From Desulfobacterales bacterium (GTDB taxonomy: Bacteria; Desulfobacterota; Desulfobacteria; Desulfobacterales; Desulfobacteraceae): a stretch of 7,462 nt of DNA. This document shows, one piece after another, positions 1 to 5,943 of this stretch. The first letter of the stretch is position 1; each line of letters starts with the position of its first letter. The stretch lies in NCBI GenBank assembly GCA_022361535.1, contig JAKSAU010000645.1, positions 1 to 7,462 on the forward strand. The letters run 5' to 3'. Both the position numbers and the translations under genes were made by a program. Below the pieces are notes generated by a model that was not told the origin of the DNA, made no database searches, and saw only the letters and a list, made by a program, of their open reading frames with translations.

Positions 1-126
1 ATCGGTTATACCATGATTTTTAGCCAGAAAATAAGCTGTTGCCAAAGCGTGGATCCCACCTCCGATAATCACAACATCATAATGCTGCTTTAACGGCGGT
101 GTGCTCCATAATCGGTCAAGGGTCAT
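1..126 (-). CDS. FAD-dependent amine oxidoreductase, sarcosine oxidase beta subunit-like (N-terminal part only)
   Basis: Only the first 42 codons lie in the window; the gene runs off the left edge in frame. The start ATG (126-124) has a GGAG ribosome site (136-133) six bases upstream. After a short 15-residue leader comes [20 protein letters not shown] (residues 16-35), the beta-alpha-beta dinucleotide-binding fold of the DAO/GlcD-like FAD family. The closest match I recognise is the beta subunit of heterotetrameric sarcosine oxidase and related dimethylglycine/sarcosine dehydrogenases, which share the wording '[21 protein letters not shown]'. Such enzymes oxidise N-methyl groups of secondary or tertiary amines. 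The third glycine of GxGxxG is alanine here (Ala27). It starts 26 nt after the last ABC gene and is probably in the same transcript, which suggests it acts on the imported substrate or its demethylated product. Fold assignment is firm; the exact substrate is not. Confidence 0.85.
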   Translation of the reverse strand, partial: MTLDRLWSTPPLKQHYDVVIIGGGIHALATAYFLAKNHGITD

Positions 127-152
127 TTCGTTCTCCATTTCAATGGGTTGTA

Positions 153-1151
153 TCAATTCGTTGGCAAATTATCGGATAACCTGTGGCAGGCAGCATAATG
201 ATCGTTGCCAAGGTCGGTCAGTTCTGGTTCAGTTTGCGCGCATATGGGCTGTTCATGACGGCACCGGGTTCGAAACCTGCAGCCGGAAGGCGGATTGATC
301 GGACTTGGGATCTCCCCTTCCAGGATAATCTGGCGGCGGCCTGTCTCCCCTACTTTAGGCATTGCAGATATCAAGGCCTGGGTATATGGATGGGCAAGAT
401 TTTCAAACACATCCTCTGTTTTTCCCATCTCCACAATCCGCCCCAGATACATGATGGCAATGTCATCGGACATGTAACGTACCTGGTTCAGGTTGTGGGA
501 AATCCACAGATACGTCAGACCCAATCGTTCCTGCAAATCCTGCATCAGGTTAAGAATTGTTGCAGCAGTGGAGATGTCCAGACCGGATGTAGGCTCATCT
601 GCAACAATAAAAGAAGGATTCAGGGCAATCGCCCGGGCAAGGCCGATACGTCTTGCCTGCCCGCCTGAGAACTCGTTTGGAAACTTCAAGGCCGCTTCTG
701 GCGGCAGGTTTACACTTTTGAGAAGCTCTACCACTTTTTCTTCAATTTCAGACCTTGATTCACAGGCATTATATGCAATCAAAGGCTCGGCAAGGATCTG
801 ACCCACAGTCATCCTGGGGTTGAGACAGCCGAATTGATCCTGGAATATAAGCTGGGCCTTTTGATGAAAGTCATGCTTTTCCTTGGATGACAGACTGAAA
901 ATATCCTTACCCTCAAATTTAACTGATCCTGCTTGGGGATTGAGCAACCTGAACAGGGTTTGGCCAAGGGTAGATTTGCCGCAGCCGCTTTCCCCGACAA
1001 GGCCGAAGGTGTGGCCCTGCCGGATATTAAGCGTAACCCCATCAACTGCATGAACCACGCGAAGCCCTTTGCCAAACATCTTGGATAAAAGGCCTTTGCC
1101 CAGGTAAAAATGAACTTTTAGATTTTCAATTTGAATCAAATCCATTTCCAT
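153..1151 (-). CDS. Peptide/nickel-type ABC importer ATPase, DppF/OppF-like
   Basis: Second nucleotide-binding subunit of the importer, on the cytoplasmic face of the membrane. With the start at 1151 the protein has 332 residues, normal for DppF. Visible motifs: Walker [10 protein letters not shown] (53-61), Q-loop around [16 protein letters not shown] (102-117), ABC signature FSGGQARR (161-168), Walker B FIVADEPT (181-188) with D-loop GLD (190-192), and switch His219 in WISHNL. The C-terminal oligopeptide-transporter extension carries the cysteine set GCRFRTRC...C...C expected for the Fe-S/zinc-like site of this family. An upstream ATG at 1193 is open in frame, but ATG 1151 has GGAGG five bases before it and begins the family's normal N-terminus, so I chose 1151. 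It overlaps the end of the preceding ATPase gene by 16 bases, indicating translational coupling. Confidence 0.95.
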   Translation of the reverse strand: MEMDLIQIENLKVHFYLGKGLLSKMFGKGLRVVHAVDGVTLNIRQGHTFGLVGESGCGKSTLGQTLFRLLNPQAGSVKFEGKDIFSLSSKEKHDFHQKAQLIFQDQFGCLNPRMTVGQILAEPLIAYNACESRSEIEEKVVELLKSVNLPPEAALKFPNEFSGGQARRIGLARAIALNPSFIVADEPTSGLDISTAATILNLMQDLQERLGLTYLWISHNLNQVRYMSDDIAIMYLGRIVEMGKTEDVFENLAHPYTQALISAMPKVGETGRRQIILEGEIPSPINPPSGCRFRTRCRHEQPICAQTEPELTDLGNDHYAACHRLSDNLPTN

Positions 1152-2158
1152 TTCTGCCTCCCTCTTTTCTGGTCCAAAAGACAGGCGGACCAATGGTCTG
1201 ACGCCACCATCTCCAGTTCAGGTGTCCTTATGCTGCACTCAGGTTCTGCAAACGGGCATCTCGGATGAAATGAACACCCGGACGGCAGTTGGTCCAGCGA
1301 GGGCACATGTCCGGGTATGGACAGCAGCCGCTTGCCCTTGGTGTGCCGGCCCGGCAACGATTCCAGCAGCGCTGAGGAATACGGATGGCGCGGAGATCCC
1401 AGCACCACATGGGTGGAGCCCATCTCAAAAATCCGCCCTGCATACATGATCATGATCCGATCTGAAATCTGGGACAATACCCCCAGGTTATGGCTGATAT
1501 AAAGAATAGACGTGTTGTATTTGCCCCTCAACTTCATGAGCAGATCAAGAATCTGGGCTTCTATGGTCAAATCCAGTGCAGTTGTCGGCTCGTCTGCAAT
1601 GAGCAAATCTGTCCTGGATGACAAAGCCATAGCGATCATCACCCGCTGCTTCATGCCGCCTGAAAATTCAAACGGATAGTTGCGGATTCGCTCTTCAGGG
1701 TCTGATATGCCTGTACTGCGTAGCTGGTCAATGGCCATCCGGTACAAGGCGCTTTTACTGCTGTGTTTACCGGATCTACTGTTAAGCTCCCGGAACTTTA
1801 ACGCATCAGTCATCTGGGTGCCGATTTTAAACACCGGGTTCAAAGCATTCTGGGGATTTTGGAAAATCATGGAGATCTTCTGGCCCCGGATGTCCTTATC
1901 CATCTGCCGCTTGGATTTGCGCAGCAGGTCTTCGCCTTCAAAGACCACTTCTCCTCTGGGAATCTTGGCAATGCGAGGTAAAAGTCCGATAATGGACATT
2001 CCCATGGTGGATTTACCGCAGCCGCTTTCACCGGCGACCCCCATGACCTGCCCCTTTTCCAGGCTGAAACTGACCCGATCCAGCGCCCGCATTTTTTTAC
2101 CGTTCAAGTGGTAATCCAGGGTCAGGGAATTTACTTCGAGCAATGGTGCGGTTGTCAT
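1136..2158 (-). CDS. Peptide/nickel-type ABC importer ATPase, DppD/OppD-like
   Basis: First nucleotide-binding subunit of the importer, 340 residues. Motifs in order: Walker [10 protein letters not shown] (43-51), Q-loop [13 protein letters not shown] (97-109), ABC signature FSGGMKQR (165-172), Walker B LLIADEPT (185-192), D-loop ALD (194-196) and switch His223 in YISHNLGV. The C-terminal third has the oligopeptide/dipeptide transporter domain with the cysteine cluster [14 protein letters not shown] followed by a fourth Cys near the end, a hallmark of DppD/OppD subunits that can hold a 4Fe-4S cluster. The region around residues 121-145 (many Ser/Lys) looks like a slightly longer helical-domain loop. 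The start ATG shares the sequence ATGA with the stop of the upstream permease (4-nt overlap) and has GGAG (2170-2167) eight bases before it. It works as a heterodimer with the DppF-like subunit. Confidence 0.96.
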   Translation of the reverse strand: MTTAPLLEVNSLTLDYHLNGKKMRALDRVSFSLEKGQVMGVAGESGCGKSTMGMSIIGLLPRIAKIPRGEVVFEGEDLLRKSKRQMDKDIRGQKISMIFQNPQNALNPVFKIGTQMTDALKFRELNSRSGKHSSKSALYRMAIDQLRSTGISDPEERIRNYPFEFSGGMKQRVMIAMALSSRTDLLIADEPTTALDLTIEAQILDLLMKLRGKYNTSILYISHNLGVLSQISDRIMIMYAGRIFEMGSTHVVLGSPRHPYSSALLESLPGRHTKGKRLLSIPGHVPSLDQLPSGCSFHPRCPFAEPECSIRTPELEMVASDHWSACLLDQKRGRQKWKWI

Positions 2159-3078
2159 TTTTTTCTCTCCTTGGGATCCAGGGTCATTCTCAAACTGTCA
2201 CTGAAAAGTGCAAACGCCACCATAGTCAGTGCAATAAACACAGCCGGCCAGAAAATCATCCAGGGTGAGGTCAGGATGTATTTATATCCGTTCCTGAGCA
2301 TGATCCCCCAGGAAGCTGTGGGCGGTTTTACACCCAGGCCTAAAAAAGAAAGTCCTGCTTCGTAGATGATCATGGTCGCCATATCCATGCCCAAACACAC
2401 AATAACCGGGGTCATGATATTGGGAATGATATGCTTGAAAATAATCCGTTTGGCAGACAGCCCTAACGCTTCAGATGCTTTAACAAAATCAGATTCCTTA
2501 ACGGACAAAGTCTGAGCCCGTGCAATACGGCCGTAAAAAGGAAATGAGGTAACTGCCAGGGCCACAATCAGATTAAACAAAGACGGCCCTAAAACAGCCA
2601 CGATAGCCAATGCCAGAATAACCTGGGGAAAAGAAATCACAACGTCAAAAATAAGGATGATCAAATAATCAAACTTAGTGCCTTCCTTGTACCCTGCCAA
2701 AACGCCCATAATCACACCGACAACAGCAGACAAGATCACCGATCCAAAAGAAACAAGAGCGGCAATACGCGCGCCATAGATAATCCGGGACAAGATATCC
2801 CTTCCAAGGTAATCCGTTCCAAGCCAATGGCTTGATGATGGTCCTGCAAACCGGTTGATAATGTCCTGGGCATTGGGATCATAAGGAGAGATCAGCGGTG
2901 CAAACAACGCTGCAAGAACCATTGTCAGAATAAAGGCCAGGCCAAATCTGCCGCCGCGGGTTTTTGTTACACCTTTCAAAATCTTGACCAGCCGAGTGCC
3001 TATGGATTGCTTCGGCATCAGGATCTTGCCGCGCAAAGATTCCGGTGTATCAGTGGTAACGGTTAAATGTGTTCCCAT
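2155..3078 (-). CDS. Peptide/nickel-type ABC importer permease, DppC/OppC-like
   Basis: Inner-membrane permease of 307 residues. A cytoplasmic N-terminal stretch of about 45 residues is followed by a first membrane helix (about 46-64), the family signature HWLGTDYLGRDILSRIIYGAR beginning at residue 84, then roughly five further helices (about 105-130, 138-163, 167-182, 222-248, 272-292). The cytoplasmic coupling loop has a good EAA motif, ASEALGLSAKRIIFKHIIPN (201-220), which contacts an ATPase subunit. The ending SDSLRMTLDP is typical of DppC. The start ATG at 3078 is supported by AGGAGG (3088-3083) four bases upstream; an internal Met at residue 21 lacks such a site. It lies 8 nt after the DppB-like gene and overlaps the DppD-like gene by ATGA. 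Confidence 0.96.
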   Translation of the reverse strand: MGTHLTVTTDTPESLRGKILMPKQSIGTRLVKILKGVTKTRGGRFGLAFILTMVLAALFAPLISPYDPNAQDIINRFAGPSSSHWLGTDYLGRDILSRIIYGARIAALVSFGSVILSAVVGVIMGVLAGYKEGTKFDYLIILIFDVVISFPQVILALAIVAVLGPSLFNLIVALAVTSFPFYGRIARAQTLSVKESDFVKASEALGLSAKRIIFKHIIPNIMTPVIVCLGMDMATMIIYEAGLSFLGLGVKPPTASWGIMLRNGYKYILTSPWMIFWPAVFIALTMVAFALFSDSLRMTLDPKERKK

Positions 3079-3086
3079 GATGCCTC

Positions 3087-4028
3087 CTAATCATACTGAA
3101 TTCTGGGATCGACAAATGCGTAGGAAATGTCTGCCAGAAGATTAGCAAATACGAACATTACCGTTGCCACGAGTATACCGCCCTGGACCACGGGTAAATC
3201 CCTGGCAAAGACAGCATCCACGATCAGTTTTCCCAATCCGGGCCGGTTAAATATGATTTCCATGAATACAGCACCGCCCAAAAGTTTGCCGAAACCAAGC
3301 CCAATAACTGTAATTGTCGGGATAACCGCATTTTTAAGGGCATATTTGTAGAACACGGTCCGTATGGGTGCGGCAAAAGCTCTTGCTGTGCGAATGTAAT
3401 CCCTGTCCAGCACCTCAAGCATGGATTCCTTGGTCAAGCGCGAAATATAGCCGATCCAGCCAATGGCCAATGCCAATGACGGCAGGATCAAATGAAGGAT
3501 AATATCTTTAATGTCACCCTCAGCTCCTGCGCCCAGGGAAGGCAGCAGCGGAATCTGGATGCAGAAAAGGAGCATGAGCAAAAGTGCAGCAACAAAATCA
3601 GGTACAGCCACTGAAAGCAGTGAGCCAGTAGTTACAGCCGTTCCAATGCCTTTGCGCTTATGAATGGCAGCGTAGGTACCTAAAAATACGCCGACCAACG
3701 CCGCAAACCCAAGGCTTGTGACAGCCAGAAGTATAGTATGGTAAATATTTTTTGAAATCAGAGAGACCACGGTATGGCCGGACCACACAGAGCTTCCCAG
3801 GTCTCCTTTGGCAACACCGAAGATATAATACGCCAGGCGGACAAAAACAGGCTTGTCCAGTTGGAGCCGTTCATTTAATTCAGCCACAAGCTCCGGGGTA
3901 GCCCGGGGCCCAAGCATCACAGACGCCGGATCACCCGGCAGAAAATACGTTAAGCTGAAAAGAACCACAAGCACCCCGATCAGGGTGGGAATGGTCCACA
4001 ATGTCCGTTTGATAATATACTTTAAAAT
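3087..4028 (-). CDS. Peptide/nickel-type ABC importer permease, DppB/OppB-like, apparent ATT start
   Basis: First permease subunit of the importer; 313 residues with the start chosen here. The N-terminus reads (M)LKYIIKRTLWTIPTLIGVLV, matching the classic DppB opening 'LKYILRRLL..IP.LLGV', followed by FLPGDP (29-34), the periplasmic GDLGSS segment (75-80), about six membrane helices and the diagnostic ending ADISYAFVDPRIQYD. No ATG, GTG or TTG occurs at the expected start. The only conventional codon nearby is TTG at 4001, which would remove nine conserved residues and has no ribosome site. ATT at 4028-4026 has AGGAGG (4040-4035) exactly six bases upstream, so I take ATT as the start. In the coupling loop the usual 'RAKGLSE' is RAFAAPI (215-221), so the conserved Gly is Ala. 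Family assignment is secure; the start is strongly suggested. Confidence 0.92.
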   Translation of the reverse strand: MLKYIIKRTLWTIPTLIGVLVVLFSLTYFLPGDPASVMLGPRATPELVAELNERLQLDKPVFVRLAYYIFGVAKGDLGSSVWSGHTVVSLISKNIYHTILLAVTSLGFAALVGVFLGTYAAIHKRKGIGTAVTTGSLLSVAVPDFVAALLLMLLFCIQIPLLPSLGAGAEGDIKDIILHLILPSLALAIGWIGYISRLTKESMLEVLDRDYIRTARAFAAPIRTVFYKYALKNAVIPTITVIGLGFGKLLGGAVFMEIIFNRPGLGKLIVDAVFARDLPVVQGGILVATVMFVFANLLADISYAFVDPRIQYD

Positions 4029-4034
4029 AGCGCG

Positions 4035-4040
4035 CCTCCT
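4035..4040 (-). promoter_or_regulatory. Ribosome binding site of the DppB-like permease, decides the ATT start
   Basis: On the minus strand this reads AGGAGG, a full match to the core anti-16S sequence. It lies six bases before ATT (4028-4026) and 33 bases before the alternative TTG (4001), so it fits only the ATT start. Confidence 0.8.
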
Positions 4041-4062
4041 TTAGGTTACGGGTGGCGGATAA

Positions 4063-4099
4063 GCGGGATGCCTGGTCAATAAAAATCAAGGCATCCCGC
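4063..4099 (-). repeat. Perfect 11-bp stem-loop between binding-protein and permease genes
   Basis: Arms 4063-4073 (GCGGGATGCCT) and 4089-4099 (AGGCATCCCGC) are exact reverse complements separated by a 15-nt AT-rich loop. In the operon transcript it falls after the binding-protein gene and 34 nt before the permease start. No run of U follows on the minus strand (the next bases are TTATCCGCC), so it is not a classic intrinsic terminator. A likely role, by analogy with other ABC operons, is protecting the upstream mRNA from 3' exonucleases or partly attenuating transcription so the binding protein is made in excess. Confidence 0.75.
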
Positions 4100-4136
4100 A
4101 GGGGGCTTTGTTTAACTCTCAACCAAAGCGCTTTTT

Positions 4137-4256
4137 TTTGGATGAGAACTTGCCCATATGCAAGGCGCAAGGACGTCTAAAACCGGAGCGTAATATTGTA
4201 CGTGAGGATTTTAGACGTACGCAGCAACGCGGCAGATGGGTGAGTTGTCGTCCAAA
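4137..4256 (+). repeat. 120-bp foldback (imperfect palindrome) intergenic element
   Basis: The outer arms 4137-4161 and 4232-4256 are inverted copies matching at 20 of 25 positions. Nested inside is a perfect 10-bp inverted repeat, ACGTCTAAAA (4173-4182) with TTTTAGACGT (4209-4218), and inside that a small stem GCGTA/TACGT (4188-4192 with 4199-4203) around a six-base loop. The whole unit can therefore fold into one long cruciform or RNA hairpin. Three of the five outer mismatches, and one inner pair, become G-U wobbles in plus-strand RNA but A-C mismatches in minus-strand RNA, so the element folds better as plus-strand RNA. It begins two bases after the binding-protein stop codon. No coding potential, transposase or clear target duplication is visible. 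It looks like a REP/MITE-type dispersed element, but copy number cannot be judged from one window. Confidence 0.75.
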
Positions 4257-4258
4257 CA

Positions 4259-5773
4259 CTACTTAAACGACATGGTCCATGGGGCCAGCCGCCCGTCTGG
4301 ATAAAGCGGGCCTAAATCTACATCTTTTTGCGAGGCAGTTACCCGGACGCCATGGGTCAACCAGATGGCCCAGCCGTCCTTATCAATCTCTTTTTGTGCA
4401 TCAACATACAATGCTGCACGTTTGTTTGGATCAGACTCGGTCATGCCTTTGGAGCAAAGATCGTCATAGGTGGCATTGCTCCATTTGGACAGATTCCATT
4501 CTTCCCCGGAAAAAAACCAGGAAAACGCATAGGAAGGATCAATGGTGGTGTTGTAGTAAGACAGGTACATATTGGGTTCGCCAGTGGTGGTGGCCTTGTT
4601 GAACGCACCTGTTTCTTTTATCTGGATATCTACATCCACACCAATCTGAGCCAGATCTGCCTTGATGACCTCAGCAGTTACTTTAACCTGCTCATCTGGC
4701 CAGATATAAAGATTGGCTTTAAATCCATTAGGTTTGCCGCCTTTTTTCAGGTATTCCTTGGCTTTTTTAAGGTCGACTTTATAGGCAGGTGCATCCTCCC
4801 AATGGCCAAGAAGGCCGGGAGGCAGGATGGTATTGGCCCTGGGCGCGATATCAAAAAAGGCTGCCTTGAGAATCTTCTCAACGTCAATGGCATAACGGCA
4901 GGCCATTCTCAGATCAGCATTATCAAATGGCGGTTTGTTTACGGTAAACCCGATCCACCAGTGTTTAAGAGAGGGTTTGACTTCCAGGTTAAGGTCACGG
5001 CTATTCTTGTAGACCCCCGCATTGATAAGAGCAACCCGTCCGATATCAATTTCCTTGGTTCTCAATGCCATTTCACAAGTGGCATCTTCAACAATCGGGA
5101 CAAAGGTAACATTTGAAATAGCAGGTTGTTTTCCCCAATATTCCTTAAAGGCTTTAAGTTTAACGTGTTTTTTGGGCTCCCATTTGTCCAGCTCATAAGG
5201 ACCTGTGCCAACAGGGTTAAAACTGAATTTCTCACGGCCCAATTCAGTGGCGGCATTCTTAGATACGATCATGCCGGAGTTGGACGGAAGTGTTGATGTG
5301 AACAACTGGACCATGCGGTCTTTGAATACCAATTTTACAGTATAGGTATCTATGATTTCCACACGGTCAAGCTGACCCCAGTTGCCTTTTTCAGAGGAAC
5401 TGGATTCAGGATCTATGATCCGCTCAAAAGAGAATTTCACATCCTCGGCGGTCATCTCGCCGTATCCTTTGTGAAATTTCACTCCTTTGCGAAGATGAAA
5501 CGTAACGGATTTACCGTCTTCAGCAGTATCCCACGACTCAGCCAGATCAGGAACGATCTCCCAGGACCCTTCCTTATACTTGACAAGGCCGTTGTAAAGG
5601 CACTTCATAATGGTCAGTTCGCGGTCACCGGAAGTCATCCATCCGGGATCAAAGGTGTTGATATCGTCCCACCGGGCAATTTTCAATTCACCCCGTGCTC
5701 CGGCCCAAGATGGGCCTGCAAACATAATGATCGCCAAAAAGGTACATAAAATCGATGCTGCAAAACGCTTCAT
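4259..5773 (-). CDS. Periplasmic solute-binding protein of peptide/nickel ABC importer (SBP_bac_5 family)
   Basis: Captures the substrate in the periplasm and delivers it to the two permeases. The chosen start gives 504 residues, usual for this family. A signal peptide MKRFAASILCTFLAIIMFAG...SWA (1-24) has a basic start, hydrophobic core and S-W-A cleavage site before Gly25; there is no lipobox, so it should be freely periplasmic. Family hallmarks follow: LAESWDTAEDGKSVTFHLRK (77-96), MTAEDVKFSFERIIDP (107-122), NPVGTGPYELDKWEP (186-200) and NKPPFDNADLRMACRYAID (279-297). The open frame extends upstream to an ATG at 5827, but ATG 5773 has a purine-rich GGGGGAG site (5784-5778) just before it and directly begins the signal peptide. 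The family binds peptides, nickel, opines and other solutes, so the sequence alone does not name the ligand. The neighbouring methyltransferase and amine oxidoreductase point to a methylated amine. Confidence 0.95.
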   Translation of the reverse strand: MKRFAASILCTFLAIIMFAGPSWAGARGELKIARWDDINTFDPGWMTSGDRELTIMKCLYNGLVKYKEGSWEIVPDLAESWDTAEDGKSVTFHLRKGVKFHKGYGEMTAEDVKFSFERIIDPESSSSEKGNWGQLDRVEIIDTYTVKLVFKDRMVQLFTSTLPSNSGMIVSKNAATELGREKFSFNPVGTGPYELDKWEPKKHVKLKAFKEYWGKQPAISNVTFVPIVEDATCEMALRTKEIDIGRVALINAGVYKNSRDLNLEVKPSLKHWWIGFTVNKPPFDNADLRMACRYAIDVEKILKAAFFDIAPRANTILPPGLLGHWEDAPAYKVDLKKAKEYLKKGGKPNGFKANLYIWPDEQVKVTAEVIKADLAQIGVDVDIQIKETGAFNKATTTGEPNMYLSYYNTTIDPSYAFSWFFSGEEWNLSKWSNATYDDLCSKGMTESDPNKRAALYVDAQKEIDKDGWAIWLTHGVRVTASQKDVDLGPLYPDGRLAPWTMSFK

Positions 5774-5847
5774 ATTTCTCCCCCTGTTATGGTTATGACT
5801 ACAGTATATTGTTGCTGCAGCCCTCATATGTTTGTCCGATGCCGGCT

Positions 5848-5882
5848 CGGGGTTTGACTTAGAAGAGCTCTGTACAACCCCG
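5848..5882 (-). repeat. 7-bp stem-loop in the leader of the binding-protein gene
   Basis: CGGGGTT (5848-5854) and AACCCCG (5876-5882) are exact inverted copies around a 21-nt loop that itself contains the palindrome AGAGCTCT. No U-tract follows on the minus strand. It could be an mRNA processing or stability element between the methyltransferase and binding-protein genes; function is unproven. Confidence 0.5.
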
Positions 5883-5887
5883 TTTCT

Positions 5888-5900
5888 CCGGTGCTACCGG
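5888..5900 (-). repeat. Small GC hairpin downstream of the methyltransferase gene
   Basis: CCGGT/ACCGG form a 5-bp stem with a 3-nt loop. It overlaps by two bases a second palindrome, GGAAA-C-TTTCC (5899-5909), which has too small a loop for RNA but could be a protein-binding dyad in DNA. No T-run accompanies either, so a terminator is not supported. Confidence 0.4.
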
Positions 5901-5943
5901 AAACTTTCCTATCCCGCGAACTTGTATGTTGCTATATGGTCTG

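Noticed and set aside
1152..1193. Upstream start of the DppF-like gene at 1193
   Set aside because: The extra 14 residues are unlike the family N-terminus and the GGAGG site sits just before ATG 1151.
4125..4140. AAAGCGCTTT followed by T-run as a plus-strand terminator
   Set aside because: The palindrome is only ten bases with no loop to spare, and there is no plus-strand gene upstream to terminate.
3931..4170. A 79-codon minus-strand frame across the gap before the DppB-like permease
   Set aside because: It runs through the foldback element and hairpin and overlaps the permease start in another frame; the translated sequence shows no recognisable domain.
4328..5116. A 262-codon open frame on the plus strand, opposite the binding-protein gene
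   Set aside because: It lies wholly antisense to a well-recognised gene, shows no known domain, has biased low-complexity runs mirroring the real codons, and has no convincing ribosome site.
5803..5808. TATACT (minus strand) as a sigma-70 -10 box before the binding-protein gene
   Set aside because: No acceptable -35 hexamer is found 16-19 bases upstream, so an internal promoter is not supported.
5774..5827. Upstream extension of the binding-protein gene to ATG 5827
   Set aside because: It would put 18 polar residues before a normal signal peptide; the internal ATG at 5773 has its own purine-rich ribosome site.
5774..5943. Glycine or other known riboswitch before the binding-protein gene
   Set aside because: The stems do not show the conserved core sequences of glycine or SAM aptamers that I could recognise.
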